Shown here piece after piece: positions 43,698-53,280 of a stretch of DNA of 64,000 nucleotides; position 1 is the first letter of the stretch, and each line of letters opens with the position of its first letter. The notes below the pieces were generated by a model. It searched no databases and was not told where the DNA came from. It saw only the letters and a program-made list of their open reading frames with translations. Source of the DNA: an uncultured Collinsella sp. (GTDB lineage: Bacteria; Actinomycetota; Coriobacteriia; Coriobacteriales; Coriobacteriaceae). Where the stretch lies: positions 20,251 through 84,250 of the forward strand of contig CAKTWK010000006.1 of NCBI GenBank assembly GCA_934630735.1, read 5' to 3'. The position numbers and the translations under genes are program-made.

Positions 43698-44981
43698 TTA
43701 GGCCAAAACGTCCGACAAAATCTCGATCAGGCTGTCCACGTCGGCTTCCTCGCAGACAAGCGGCGGCAGGAAACGCAGCGTGTGGGCACCAGTAGCGTTA
43801 ATCACGGCGCCGGCGGCCAGCGCGCGGGCAACAATATCATGCGCATCGCCCGCTGCCTCATCCAGGTCGCAGCCGAGCATTAAGCCGCGACCACGTACCT
43901 CGACCACATGCGGCAGCCTGGTAAGCTTTGCCTCCATATAAGCACCCACCTTGGCAGCATGCTCGGCATAATCGCCGCGCACGAGTGCGGAGAGTGTCGC
44001 GGCGCACGCCGCGACAGCCAAGCAGCTACCGCCAAAGGTCGAGCCGTGGTCGCCCGGCTTAAACACGTCGGCTATCTCCTTCTTTGCCACCACGGCACCC
44101 ATGGGGACGCCATCGGCGATGCCCTTGGCAAGACTCATGATGTCGGGCTCCACGCCATAGGTCTGGAATGCAAACGGTTTGCCGGAGCGGAAGATGCCAC
44201 ACTGGACCTCATCGGCGATAAGAACGGCGCCCACCTCGTGTGCCAAGTCACGCGCCGCCGCCATAAACTCCTCGGTCATGGGGTGCACACCGCTCTCGCC
44301 CTGAATCGGCTCGAGCATGACAGCGCAGACCTCGCTTCCCAGCTGCTTAAAGATCGAACGCAGTTCGTCGACATCGTTGGGAGTGCAGGCCACAAAGCCA
44401 CCCGGCAGCGGACGGAAGCTGTCCTGCAGCCAATCCTGCATGGTGGCGGCAATGGTCTCGAGCGTACGGCCGTGGAAGCCGCCGCGCATGCATACGATGG
44501 TGTTGCCGCCGTTACCAGCACGCTTGGCGTACAGACGCGCGAGCTTCATCGAGCCCTCGTTGGCTTCGGCACCAGAATTGGCAAAGAACGTCTCCCACAC
44601 CTGCTCGTCTGCAGCCGGGGCACCGAGCGCAGCGGCCGTGGTCTCATCGCCGGCGGCAATGGCATCGGCAAGCACACACGCACCATCTACGTCGTCGTTG
44701 GCAAGCTTGGACAGCAACGCCGCGACCTCTCCACGCTGCTCGATGTAGAAGTAATTGGAGACATGCATGAGCTTTTTGGTCTGCGCCTCGAGCGCCGAGA
44801 GCACTGCAGGGTTGCCGTGACCAAGGCTGCACACACCGATACCAGCAAGAAAGTCAAGATACTCACGGCCGTCATCGCCGGTGAGCTTCATGCCGTGGCC
44901 CTCGACAAACTCTACCGGAGAGCGACCAAAGGTATGCATAACGTAATGGGATTCGAGCGATTGTTGAGTTGCAAGTGACAT
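43698..44981 (-). CDS. argD: Acetylornithine aminotransferase
   Basis: A 427-residue class III PLP aminotransferase of arginine synthesis that makes N-acetylornithine. GIGVCSLGHGNPAV near the N terminus, FFANSGAEANEGSMKLAR, GFHGRT, VLIADEVQCGIFRSG and the PLP lysine in MSLAKGIADGVPMGAVVA are present. An insert around residues 95-125 makes it longer than usual. Last gene of argC-J-B-D. Confidence 0.93.
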   Translation of the reverse strand: MSLATQQSLESHYVMHTFGRSPVEFVEGHGMKLTGDDGREYLDFLAGIGVCSLGHGNPAVLSALEAQTKKLMHVSNYFYIEQRGEVAALLSKLANDDVDGACVLADAIAAGDETTAAALGAPAADEQVWETFFANSGAEANEGSMKLARLYAKRAGNGGNTIVCMRGGFHGRTLETIAATMQDWLQDSFRPLPGGFVACTPNDVDELRSIFKQLGSEVCAVMLEPIQGESGVHPMTEEFMAAARDLAHEVGAVLIADEVQCGIFRSGKPFAFQTYGVEPDIMSLAKGIADGVPMGAVVAKKEIADVFKPGDHGSTFGGSCLAVAACAATLSALVRGDYAEHAAKVGAYMEAKLTRLPHVVEVRGRGLMLGCDLDEAAGDAHDIVARALAAGAVINATGAHTLRFLPPLVCEEADVDSLIEILSDVLA

Positions 44982-45050
44982 GGGATGCCTTTCGTTGGGC
45001 GCCGTACGGCGCAGGGCTATGGGTGCAGGGACGCGACGACCACGGGTCAG

Positions 45051-46031
45051 CTAGACCGTCTGGAGCTTCTCGACCTCGTCGAGGTTCTCGGTCAGGCGCG
45101 CCGCAAACGTCGAAAGCGGGTGCGGATGCGTATCGAATTCGTAGGCCGTCTCGGTGGAGTGGATCACGGTACCGACGCCAGCATCGGTCAGCAGCTCCAG
45201 CAGCAGCGAATGCGGCGTCGTGCCGTTGATGATGTGGGCTCGGAACACACCGGCGGTAAGCGCATCGACGGCGGCGCGCAGCTTGGGAATCATGCCCTTA
45301 TCGACTTCTCCGCCGTAGAGTATCTCATTGACCTCGTCGAGCGTCAGGTTGGAGATGAGCGAATCCTTATCGCTAAAGTCCTTGTACAGGCCGTCGACGT
45401 CGGTCAGAAAGATCGCCTTGTGCGCATGAAGCGCTGCCGCAACGGCGCCGGCGGCGGTGTCGGCATTGATGTTGAAGAAGCCACCGTCCTCCCCCGCCGC
45501 GACCGTGGCGATAACGGGAATGTACTCACTGTCGAGCAAACGCTCGATATAGTCGGTGTTGACGTGCGTGACCTTGCCTACGCGGCCGAGCTCTGGGTCG
45601 AGTGGCTCGGCGATAAGGGTACCGGCGTCGCTGCCGGACACGCCCACGGCCAGGTTGCCGTGCTGGTTGAGCGCCGCGACCAGCTCCTGATTGACCTTGC
45701 CGCCCAATACCTCGCGCACGATATCCATGGTGGCAGGCGTAGTCACGCGCTGGCCGTTCTTAAACTCGACGGGGATGTCGTAGTGGCTGAGCGCCTCGTT
45801 GATGGCCTTGCCGCCACCGTGCACGATAACAGGGCGCATGCCGATAATCTTGAGCAGGACGATGTCGCTCATCACGTCACGACGCAGCTGCTCGTCGACC
45901 ATGGCGGCACCGCCGTACTTGATAACGACCGTCTTACCGGTCAGGTTCTTAATCCACGGCAGCGCCTCGAACAGCAGCTGCGCGGTAACTTCGTTGGATT
46001 CGCTCGAGCGACAATCGCGTGCGAACTTCAT
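45051..46031 (-). CDS. argB: Acetylglutamate kinase
   Basis: A 326-residue kinase of the amino acid kinase family. TVVIKYGGAAM, VIVHGGGKAINEAL, and FLTDVDGLYKD mark it; the arginine-sensing N-terminal helix region before TAQLLFEALPWIKNL is present, so feedback inhibition by arginine is likely. ATG at 46031 has GAGG upstream. A C-terminal extension of about 30 residues exceeds the usual end. Confidence 0.95.
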   Translation of the reverse strand: MKFARDCRSSESNEVTAQLLFEALPWIKNLTGKTVVIKYGGAAMVDEQLRRDVMSDIVLLKIIGMRPVIVHGGGKAINEALSHYDIPVEFKNGQRVTTPATMDIVREVLGGKVNQELVAALNQHGNLAVGVSGSDAGTLIAEPLDPELGRVGKVTHVNTDYIERLLDSEYIPVIATVAAGEDGGFFNINADTAAGAVAAALHAHKAIFLTDVDGLYKDFSDKDSLISNLTLDEVNEILYGGEVDKGMIPKLRAAVDALTAGVFRAHIINGTTPHSLLLELLTDAGVGTVIHSTETAYEFDTHPHPLSTFAARLTENLDEVEKLQTV

Positions 46032-46112
46032 AGTCTGCCTCGTCTTTCGTGTAGCTATCGCGCCGCACCTCGTTGCCCGCGATTGCAGCGGGACGCGCGG
46101 CACATCGGGAGT

Positions 46113-47381
46113 CTAGGAACGGTAGTCGCCGTTAATGGAGATGTACTCGTGCGTGAGGTCGCAAGTCCACACGGTGGTCGCCGCGTCCCCTGCGCCCAGG
46201 TCTGCCGAGATTACAATCTCGGGCGCCTCAAAGCGACGCAGCGCCTCGTCCTCGTCAAAGGGAACGGTCAGGCCATCACGGCAGACGGGCATACCCATCA
46301 TGTCGATGGACACATCTTCTTGGTTAAACTGCACGCCGCACTTGCCGAGCGCCATGGCAACGCGGCCCCAGTTGCAGTCGTGGCCGGCGATGCAGGTCTT
46401 GACGAGCGGCGAGTTAGCGACAGCACGAGCGGCGATATCGGCCTCCTCGTCGTTCACGGCACCGGTGACGTTAACCGTCACGAGTTTGGATGCGCCCTCG
46501 CCATCTGCGGCGATGTTGCGCGCCAGGCTCTCGCACACCTCATGCACGGCAAAGGCCAGCTCGTCGAAGGCGTCAGAGCCCTCGACAATAGGCTCGGCAT
46601 CTGCGGCAGCGGCGCCGGAGGCAAGCATGATGCAGGTGTCGTTAGTCGAGGTGTCGGAATCGACCGTTACCTTGTTGAAGGTCTGCTTGACGGTGGAGAG
46701 CAACAGGGCGTGGAGCGCCGCCGGCTCGACGGGGGCATCGGTAGTGACGACCGCGATCATGGTTGCCATGTTGGGCATAATCATGCCCGAGCCTTTGCAC
46801 ATACCGCCCACCGTATAGGCATTGCCTGCGTGCCCCGCGGCCTCGCTGCGGTAACACACGGCATACTCCTTGGAGTGCGTGTCGGTCGTCATGATGGCGC
46901 GAGCGGCATCGGCGCCACCGTGGGCGGAGAGCGCCTCGTAGGCGGCAGGAACGGCAGTCTCAAACGTGTCGATCGGCAAAATCTGACCAATTACGCCCGT
47001 GGAGGCGACCAGAATCTGCTGGGGCTCACAGCCGATGACCTGCGAGGCGATGTTGCAGGTCTCGCGCGCGCAGGCAAGACCGGTCTCACCCGTGGCGGCG
47101 TTGGCATTGCCAGAGTTGACCGAAACGCCGGCAATGACGCCGTAGCCCTTGTCGGCGCCGCCCAGGTTGGCACGGCTCACCTGCACAGGCGCTGCGCAAA
47201 AGCGGTTGGTGGTAAACACGCCGGCACCAGGACAGGGTTTATCAGGCACGACGAGCGCGTAATCCAAGCGCTCGGGATTCTTGCGAAAACCCGCATGAAT
47301 ACCCGCGGCCTTAAAGCCGGCCGCTGCCGTAATGCCACCCTCGACGGCACGAATCTTGATATCGAACTGCTCTGTATTCAT
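46113..47381 (-). CDS. argJ: Glutamate N-acetyltransferase (ornithine acetyltransferase)
   Basis: A 422-residue ArgJ that recycles the acetyl group from acetylornithine to glutamate. It matures by self-cleavage before the threonine in MPNMATMIAV; the KGSGMIMPNMATM stretch is visible. SGNANAATGETG in the first half is typical. Its presence means the cyclic arginine pathway. Second gene of argCJBD. Confidence 0.95.
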   Translation of the reverse strand: MNTEQFDIKIRAVEGGITAAAGFKAAGIHAGFRKNPERLDYALVVPDKPCPGAGVFTTNRFCAAPVQVSRANLGGADKGYGVIAGVSVNSGNANAATGETGLACARETCNIASQVIGCEPQQILVASTGVIGQILPIDTFETAVPAAYEALSAHGGADAARAIMTTDTHSKEYAVCYRSEAAGHAGNAYTVGGMCKGSGMIMPNMATMIAVVTTDAPVEPAALHALLLSTVKQTFNKVTVDSDTSTNDTCIMLASGAAAADAEPIVEGSDAFDELAFAVHEVCESLARNIAADGEGASKLVTVNVTGAVNDEEADIAARAVANSPLVKTCIAGHDCNWGRVAMALGKCGVQFNQEDVSIDMMGMPVCRDGLTVPFDEDEALRRFEAPEIVISADLGAGDAATTVWTCDLTHEYISINGDYRS

Positions 47382-47412
47382 CGTCCTTATGACTCCTTAT
47401 GTCAAACAAAAA

Positions 47413-47486
47413 AGGGGCATCGGTTGGTGCGCCATGCCAGCCACAATCATGAGACCAGCTTAAGAGTGGCGCCCCACTCGATGCCC
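47413..47486 (-). terminator. Hairpin with T tract between argC and argJ
   Basis: GGGCATCGAGTGGGGCGCCA pairs with parts of TGGCGCACCAACCGATGCCC, and six T residues follow on the minus strand. It could lower read-through from argC into argJ. The argC-argJ gap is 134 bases. Confidence 0.7.
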
Positions 47487-47515
47487 GACTACCAAATCGC
47501 TAACAATCGAATGTG

Positions 47516-48586
47516 CTACACCGGGCACGCCACTGTGGGCAAGCCTCGTCGCTCGTCAAAACCAAAGACGATGTTGGCGCACTGGACCGCCTGGCCTGCT
47601 GCACCCTTGCACAGATTGTCGATGGCGCCCGTAGCCACCAGAACGCCCGCGCGCTTGTTGATCGCGAGGCCGATCTGGGCGGCGTTGGTGCCGACGACCG
47701 AAGCTGTCTTGGGCTGTTGGCCGGCATCGAGTACGCGCACGAAGGTGCGACCGGCGTAGAACTGCTTGTAATGGTCGACAACGTCCTCAAGGGTCAGCGT
47801 GTCGAGAGCCTGCGGCGCGAGCGGCAGCGTCACCGTGGAGAGCAGGCCGCGCTTGAGCGGTGCCAGATGCGGGGTGAAGACGATGCGGTCGGTTAGGCCC
47901 AAGATCTGCTCGATTTCGGGCGTGTGACGATGCTTGCCCACGCCATAGGCCTCCAGGTTTTCGTCCGCGCTGCAAAAATGCGTACGGGCGTTGCAGGACT
48001 TACCGGCACCCGTTACACCGCTGATAGCGTCAACAATCACGGGGCCGCTCTGGGCAACCCAGCCGGCGCGTACGGCAGGCGCGGCGGCAAGGCTCGTTGC
48101 GGTGGGATAGCAACCGGCGCAGGCGACCAGTACGGGCTTGCCGTCGGCGTAGTCGGATGCAGCGGTCTCCAAATCCTGGCAGAACAACTCGGGCAGACCA
48201 AAGGCGCGGGTCTTGAGCAACTCGGGGCTCGTGTGCTCGGCGGCATACCAGGCCTCAAAGATGGCCTGATCGCTCAGGCGATAGTCGGCCGAGAGGTCAA
48301 TGCAGGAGACTCCCGCGGCAAGCAGGGCGGGCACCTGTGCCATGGCAGCCGTGTGCGGCACGGCCAAAAAGACCGCGTCGCAGTTCTTGAGCTCGGGGGC
48401 ATCGTGCGTCGTGAAGACAAGATCGCTCACGCCGGTGAAGCTCGGGTACACCGCAGACAACGGCTGGCCGGCATCGGCGTTAGACGTAATGGCAGTAAGT
48501 TCAAACTCGGGATGACCGAGGACGAGGCGAATGAGCTCGGCGCCGGCATATCCAGCCGCACCAACGATTCCAACCTTTAATGACAT
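47516..48586 (-). CDS. argC: N-acetyl-gamma-glutamyl-phosphate reductase
   Basis: A 356-residue NADP-dependent reductase. The N-terminal loop GIVGAAGYAGAELIRLV, the catalytic cysteine in VACAGCYPTAT near residue 156 and the late HTPEIEQ are present. First gene of the arginine operon with ATG behind AAGGAG. ARG boxes lie 85-120 bases upstream. Confidence 0.96.
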   Translation of the reverse strand: MSLKVGIVGAAGYAGAELIRLVLGHPEFELTAITSNADAGQPLSAVYPSFTGVSDLVFTTHDAPELKNCDAVFLAVPHTAAMAQVPALLAAGVSCIDLSADYRLSDQAIFEAWYAAEHTSPELLKTRAFGLPELFCQDLETAASDYADGKPVLVACAGCYPTATSLAAAPAVRAGWVAQSGPVIVDAISGVTGAGKSCNARTHFCSADENLEAYGVGKHRHTPEIEQILGLTDRIVFTPHLAPLKRGLLSTVTLPLAPQALDTLTLEDVVDHYKQFYAGRTFVRVLDAGQQPKTASVVGTNAAQIGLAINKRAGVLVATGAIDNLCKGAAGQAVQCANIVFGFDERRGLPTVACPV

Positions 48587-48671
48587 ATCAGACTCCTTGT
48601 CTGCAGTTATGCACCAATACGCATCCTGCAGCCGTCGTTATGAAGTGGATTGAAACTTTAGCACCAAAAGA

Positions 48672-48706
48672 TGCATATATACGCAAATCTTTTGCATATT
48701 CATGCA
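48672..48706 (-). promoter_or_regulatory. ARG boxes (ArgR operator) of argC
   Basis: Two ArgR-like half-palindromes, TGCATATATACGCA (48672-48685) and TGCATATTCATGCA (48693-48706), lie side by side with their centres two helical turns apart. This suits one ArgR hexamer repressing argCJBD when arginine is high. The regulator gene is not in the window. Confidence 0.75.
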
Positions 48707-48754
48707 TTGAAACAGTCCCGACACATTCACGCGAAGGAATTGACAAATAACAAT

Positions 48755-48805
48755 GGGCCCCACATCGCCCGGTGCACCTTGCGGTGCCGTTGCGATGTGG
48801 AGCCC
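48755..48805 (-). terminator. Terminator after the first flavin-fold gene
   Basis: GGGCTCCACATCGC and GCGATGTGGGGCCC form a 14-bp stem with one mismatch on the minus strand, followed by ATTGTTATTTG. A GGTGCACC inner stem is also seen. Confidence 0.75.
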
Positions 48806-48851
48806 GACACAGACGGGTATTTAAATTGTTGGGGGCGGCGGGAGAACTCTT

Positions 48852-49262
48852 TTAGAGCTCGACCGGCACCCATTCGTCATGGTTGCAGATAAAGGCCTCG
48901 GGTTCCTCCACACTAAAGAAGACGAGCGTGGGGTCGCCTGCGCCCTCATAATGCTCGCCTAGGCGCTCCAGGTGCTTCCAGCCTGCCTCGCGCATATCGG
49001 GAGCGGCCTGGTCATCCAGACCCGCATGCCCACGCAAGATGAGCCAGCCATGGCCCGGCCACCAACTCGTCGCCTCAAAGCGTTGATTTTGCAGCAGCTC
49101 TTGCCACACGTCTTTGGTGCGCGCCGTTACAAACCACAGCTTGCCGTCCTGGATCTGCGCAAACGAAAACGGACGCACATGCGGCTGCCCGTCAACGCTC
49201 GTCGCCAAATACCATGCCGGCACCGACGTCAGATACTCCAACACTGTATTCAATCCGTCCAT
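48852..49262 (-). CDS. Pyridoxamine-5'-phosphate-oxidase-like flavin protein
   Basis: A 136-residue split-barrel protein. VPAWYLATSVDGQPHVRPFSF is the typical flavin-binding strand, and KLWFVTARTKDVWQELL follows. Such small family members bind FMN or related cofactors and mostly have no assigned substrate. The ATG at 49262 follows AGGAGG. The next gene upstream encodes a paralogue with about 40 percent similar positions. Confidence 0.8.
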   Translation of the reverse strand: MDGLNTVLEYLTSVPAWYLATSVDGQPHVRPFSFAQIQDGKLWFVTARTKDVWQELLQNQRFEATSWWPGHGWLILRGHAGLDDQAAPDMREAGWKHLERLGEHYEGAGDPTLVFFSVEEPEAFICNHDEWVPVEL

Positions 49263-49316
49263 GTGTCCTCCTGGCACTAGTCTTTTTGGGTCGGGGCTGT
49301 TTTAGCTGCCCTAGGG

Positions 49317-49763
49317 TTAAAGCTCCAGGCGTTCCTCGCTGCCGTCAATATCACAGAAGCGGGCGGCGATGTTGCGCACCGAGAAAAACGCAAGGCGACC
49401 GTCATTGGCGCTCTCGTGTTCCTCGCCAATGCCCACCATGTGCTTAAAGCCGGCTTGGCGCACCCGGTCGCTCACGACCGCGTCGTCCTCGAGCGCGGCC
49501 TCGCCGGTCAGCACAATCCAACACTCCCCCGGTTTCCAACCCGAAACCTCAAACTTGGGGTTCGTGCTGAGCTCGGCCCACACGTCCTTATCGCGCGAGG
49601 TGCAAAACCACAGCTTGCCATCATCGACCATGGCAAACGAGAACGGCCTTACGCGCGGCTGATGTCCGTCCGTCACGTCGATCGTGGCGAGATACCACGC
49701 CGGAATACGCCTAAGATACGAACAGGCGCGCTCGAGCTGCGCCGTGCGGTCGTTGTCGGTCAT
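49317..49763 (-). CDS. Pyridoxamine-5'-phosphate-oxidase-like flavin protein, paralogue
   Basis: A 148-residue paralogue of the next gene: IPAWYLATIDVTDGHQPRVR, then KLWFCTSRDKDVWAEL. The two probably arose by tandem duplication. They lie next to the riboflavin uptake operon, which fits flavin use but does not prove it. ATG with GAAAGG upstream. Confidence 0.8.
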   Translation of the reverse strand: MTDNDRTAQLERACSYLRRIPAWYLATIDVTDGHQPRVRPFSFAMVDDGKLWFCTSRDKDVWAELSTNPKFEVSGWKPGECWIVLTGEAALEDDAVVSDRVRQAGFKHMVGIGEEHESANDGRLAFFSVRNIAARFCDIDGSEERLEL

Positions 49764-49793
49764 GGGGACCCCTTTCCTGCGCTCGAATCGCGC

Positions 49794-50594
49794 CTAAACA
49801 AGTTGAAGATTGATGACGATGACGCAGATGAGCAGCAACGCCGTCACCACCGCCGCCAACGCATCGCCACGGCCAAATGCAAGCGCATGCAGACGCGTGC
49901 GGCCCTGCTCGCCATGATAGCAACGGGCGTCCATGGCGGCAGAAAGCGTTTCGGCATGACGGAACACACCCGTGAACAGCGGAATCGCCACACTGCCGAG
50001 CATACGCACGCCGCCGAGCGGGCCTCCCGTCACGCGCGCACCGCGGCTTGCCTGCGCATCGGCCGTCTGCTTCATCTCGGTGGCAAACTGCGGCATAAAG
50101 CGCAGCGCGATACCCATAATCATGCCGAGCTCGTGCGCAGGAAGTCCCACACGCGCAAACGGCGCGAGCAGGCGTTCAAAGCCCGCGGTGAGGTCAAGCG
50201 TCGGTGTGGTGAGCGTGATAGCGCTCATACCGGCCATCATCAAGGTCAGGCGGCACGCCATAAAGACGGCGGAATACAGCGAGCCCTCGCTTATCTGCAA
50301 AAAGCCGAGCTGCCACAGAATGCGCCCGCTCTGGTCGGAAAACAGGTTGAGCATCGCGACCACCGCGACGATCGCCAGCAGCGGCGCCATCGATGACAGG
50401 ACGCGACGAGCCGGCACCCGGGACACGGTATAGATCAGGACGACGAAGATTGCGACCGGGACCAGTCCGCGGAAGCTGTTGACCGTGAGCGTCGTGATCA
50501 GAAACACAAAGCCCAAGAGCAACTTGGTTCGCGGGTCCAGGCGGTGGATTGCACTATCGCCGGGATAGTAGCTGCCAAACGAAAACGCCTCCAT
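49794..50594 (-). CDS. ecfT: ECF transporter transmembrane protein EcfT
   Basis: A 266-residue T component with about five membrane helices. The start SYYPGDSAIHRLDPRTKLL and the coupling motif with ASRGARVTGG near residue 195 are typical. It links the S component to the ATPase. Its start overlaps the ecfA stop by one base. Confidence 0.92.
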   Translation of the reverse strand: MEAFSFGSYYPGDSAIHRLDPRTKLLLGFVFLITTLTVNSFRGLVPVAIFVVLIYTVSRVPARRVLSSMAPLLAIVAVVAMLNLFSDQSGRILWQLGFLQISEGSLYSAVFMACRLTLMMAGMSAITLTTPTLDLTAGFERLLAPFARVGLPAHELGMIMGIALRFMPQFATEMKQTADAQASRGARVTGGPLGGVRMLGSVAIPLFTGVFRHAETLSAAMDARCYHGEQGRTRLHALAFGRGDALAAVVTALLLICVIVINLQLV

Positions 50595-52498
50595 TAGCAG
50601 CCCTCCTCTCGCGCGATCGTTTCGGATTTGGCCTTGTCCGAGACGTTAGAAGAACCGTCTGAGCGACCGATCAGCAAATCTGTCAACTCGTCTGCCAGCG
50701 ACTCAACCGTATAGAGCCCGCCGCAACGCAGCGGCACGCCCGCTTCCGCAAGCGCCAGCGCCATGCGCTGGGCAGCGGGAACACCCAAGCCGATCGACTT
50801 GAGCTCATCGGCATGCGCAAACACCTGCGCGGGCGTGCCCTCGGCAAACACCGAGCCCTCGTTCATCACGACAATACGGTCGCAGCAATTGGCAAGGTCA
50901 TCCATGCTGTGTGAGACCATGACGACGGTCAGGCCCCCATGGTGAAGTCGATCGATGAGCTCCAGGAAATCACTGCGCGCCGCCGGATCGAGCCCCGCCA
51001 TGGGCTCATCGAGTACCAGGACCTCGGGTTCCATGGCAAGCACGCCAGCAAACGCCACGCGCCGCTGCTGCCCACCCGAGAGCTCAAAGGGGCTCTTGTC
51101 GCCCACCGTGGCCAGGTCGAGGCCCACGCGCGCGAGCGATGACTCAACGCGGCGGGCAACCTCGGCCTGCGACAAGCCAAGGTTGTGCGGACCAAATGCC
51201 ACGTCCTGCGCCACGGTCTCGGCAAACAGCTGACGCTCGGGATACTGAAACACCACGCCGACCTTTGCCTTAACCGCGGCGGCATCTTTCTTGTTTGCCA
51301 GGTCGAGCCCCAACGCGTAAACGGAACCCTCCTGGGGGCGGATTAACCCGTTGAGGTGCTGGACCAGTGTGGATTTACCCGAACCGGTATGGCCTGCTAG
51401 CCCCAGGAACTCGCCGCGACGTACCGTCAAAGACACGTCGCGCAGTGCCCACGGACTACTAGGGTCGTTGCCCCAAAGGGCTTGCTTGTTCGATTTGCCC
51501 GCAACAGCCGAGCACTTGTGCCAGCGACGACGCTCGCGGGCGCTCAGCGAATAGCTATACGAAAGGTGCGAAATCTCGATGACGGGCTCCAGCGCGTCTG
51601 CGCCATCGAGCGCAGAGGAAACGTTGTCGGGAATACGAAGATCGGATGCGAAAGGCCGCCCGGCGATGCCTGCCCTACTCCGCTCGGCATAAGCCTGCGC
51701 TATATCGGCGACCATATCCGCCTCGCGCACCTGTGCGCAAATGGGCGCGCCCTTCGCGCGAAGCGCCCTGCCAAGACAGCACGATGCCGGCATATCCAGG
51801 TTCAGCCGTGCGAGTTCGTCCGCCCGTGTCAAGATCTCCTCGGGCGTACCGAGCATGGCAACGCGGCCCGCTTGGAAGACAGCAACGCGATCGGCCTCGG
51901 CGGCCTCTTCCATAAAGTGCGTAATCATCACGATGGTCATGCCGCGTTCGTGCAGCGCGTGACAGGCCTTCATAAGGCCCTTGCGCCCGCGCGGATCGAG
52001 CATCGAGGACGCCTCGTCCAATATGAGCACGCGCGGCTCCATGGCAAGCACGCCGGCAAGCGCCACACGCTGCTTTTGTCCGCCCGAAAGCGCATGGGTC
52101 TCGTGGCGCTCAAAGCCCACCAGACCCACGGCCTTCAGCGCCTCGCGCACGCGCTGCGCGATCTGGGCCGATTCGACCCCTAGGTTCTCGGGACCAAACG
52201 CAATATCATCCTCGACAAGCGTCGCCACCAGCTGGTCGTCGGGATTCTGGAACACCATGCCCGCAGTCGAGCGGATGTCGTAGACCAGCTCGGGGTCGGA
52301 CGCGTCCATGCCATTGACGCGCACCGTTCCCGTATCGGGCTGCAGCAGCGCGTTCAAATGCTTGGCAAACGTCGACTTACCCGACCCATTGCCACCGAGG
52401 ATACAGAAAAACTCACCGTCCTCGATGTTCAGATCGATGCCATCGAGCGCCGGTGCAGCACCGTCATAGCTAAAGGAAACGCTCCGACACTCAATCAT
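50594..52498 (-). CDS. ecfA: ECF transporter ATPase, two ATPase domains fused
   Basis: A 634-residue protein with two complete ABC ATPase domains. The first has Walker A GGNGSGKST, SGGQKQR and LILDEASSMLD; the second GHTGSGKST near residue 372, SGGQQRR and LVLDEPMAGLD. So EcfA1 and EcfA2 are one chain, joined by a linker of about 65 residues. It overlaps ribU by four bases (ATGA). It powers vitamin uptake with EcfT. Confidence 0.94.
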   Translation of the reverse strand: MIECRSVSFSYDGAAPALDGIDLNIEDGEFFCILGGNGSGKSTFAKHLNALLQPDTGTVRVNGMDASDPELVYDIRSTAGMVFQNPDDQLVATLVEDDIAFGPENLGVESAQIAQRVREALKAVGLVGFERHETHALSGGQKQRVALAGVLAMEPRVLILDEASSMLDPRGRKGLMKACHALHERGMTIVMITHFMEEAAEADRVAVFQAGRVAMLGTPEEILTRADELARLNLDMPASCCLGRALRAKGAPICAQVREADMVADIAQAYAERSRAGIAGRPFASDLRIPDNVSSALDGADALEPVIEISHLSYSYSLSARERRRWHKCSAVAGKSNKQALWGNDPSSPWALRDVSLTVRRGEFLGLAGHTGSGKSTLVQHLNGLIRPQEGSVYALGLDLANKKDAAAVKAKVGVVFQYPERQLFAETVAQDVAFGPHNLGLSQAEVARRVESSLARVGLDLATVGDKSPFELSGGQQRRVAFAGVLAMEPEVLVLDEPMAGLDPAARSDFLELIDRLHHGGLTVVMVSHSMDDLANCCDRIVVMNEGSVFAEGTPAQVFAHADELKSIGLGVPAAQRMALALAEAGVPLRCGGLYTVESLADELTDLLIGRSDGSSNVSDKAKSETIAREEGC

Positions 52499-53085
52499 GC
52501 GCGGCCTTTGACCTGGTCCTTCTTGGGCGTGATGAGGTTGGAGACCGCCTTGTACACCGCCAGCGTCAACACCGAGTTGAGAACGGTCTTGATGAGGTTA
52601 AACGGCAGCACGGCGGGAAGCATGAGCGGGGCAATCACGTCGACCGAGCCATACCAGAACCAAACGCCAATGGTAAGGTTTGCGACCATAGAAAGCGCCG
52701 TAGCGGCAACAACGCCCAGCGCCAGGCCAATCACGGCACCCTTATAGGTATGCATCTTTTGGTAGACGATAGCCGCAGGCAGAATATAGCCCAGCGTGGC
52801 AACCAAGTTCATAAGCGCGCCGACCCAATCGCCCGTGGTGAGCGCATGGATAACGATCGCCATAGCGGCAACAGCGGTGCCTGCACCAGGGCCATACGCA
52901 AATCCGCACACCATCGCCGGCACCAGCGACGGGTCATACGTCAAAAACGGCGCCGAGGGAAGGATGGGCAGCTGCACATACATAAACAGGGCGCCCAAGG
53001 CGCACATCAACGCCATGGTAACGAGCTGTTTGGTGCTCCACCTATTCGTGTTCTCAAAATGGATATGCTGCGACTGTTCAGACAT
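52495..53085 (-). CDS. ribU: ECF transporter S component, riboflavin (RibU)
   Basis: A 196-residue membrane protein with six helices and the S-component start TKQLVTMALMCALGALFMYVQ. The FDPS-like DPSLVPAMVCGFAYGPG stretch is typical of RibU. An FMN riboswitch directly upstream supports riboflavin as substrate. ATG at 53085 with AGGTGAT upstream is preferred to an earlier ATG inside the riboswitch. First gene of ribU-ecfA-ecfT. Confidence 0.9.
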   Translation of the reverse strand: MSEQSQHIHFENTNRWSTKQLVTMALMCALGALFMYVQLPILPSAPFLTYDPSLVPAMVCGFAYGPGAGTAVAAMAIVIHALTTGDWVGALMNLVATLGYILPAAIVYQKMHTYKGAVIGLALGVVAATALSMVANLTIGVWFWYGSVDVIAPLMLPAVLPFNLIKTVLNSVLTLAVYKAVSNLITPKKDQVKGRA

Positions 53086-53100
53086 AAGATCACCTGCCTC

Positions 53101-53280
53101 TTTCATCCGGACTCTAACCGTTGGTACTGGAATCTCACCAGTTCAGCCGGCATGCGAACCAACGCACACACGGGTCGCGGACTCATCGGCTCGGTCGCAG
53201 GCATCTCGCCTGCGCCACGGCGTCCCTTTGACACCGCCCGATTTACCACCAGTGGGGAATTCCACCCCGCCCTGAAACAG
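53101..53280 (-). promoter_or_regulatory. FMN riboswitch (RFN element)
   Basis: Read on the minus strand the conserved blocks come in order: CAGGGCGGGGTGGAATTCCC, ACTGGTGGTAAAT, GAGTCCGCGACCCG, CTGAACTGGTGAGATTCCAG and GAGTCCGGATGAAAGA. Its 3' end abuts the ribU ribosome site, so FMN likely blocks translation. Confidence 0.95.

Noticed and set aside
44985..47759. Plus-strand open frame of over 900 codons
   Set aside because: It lies opposite argC, argJ, argB and part of argD. High GC in third positions keeps the complementary frame open; it has no ribosome site and no family motif.
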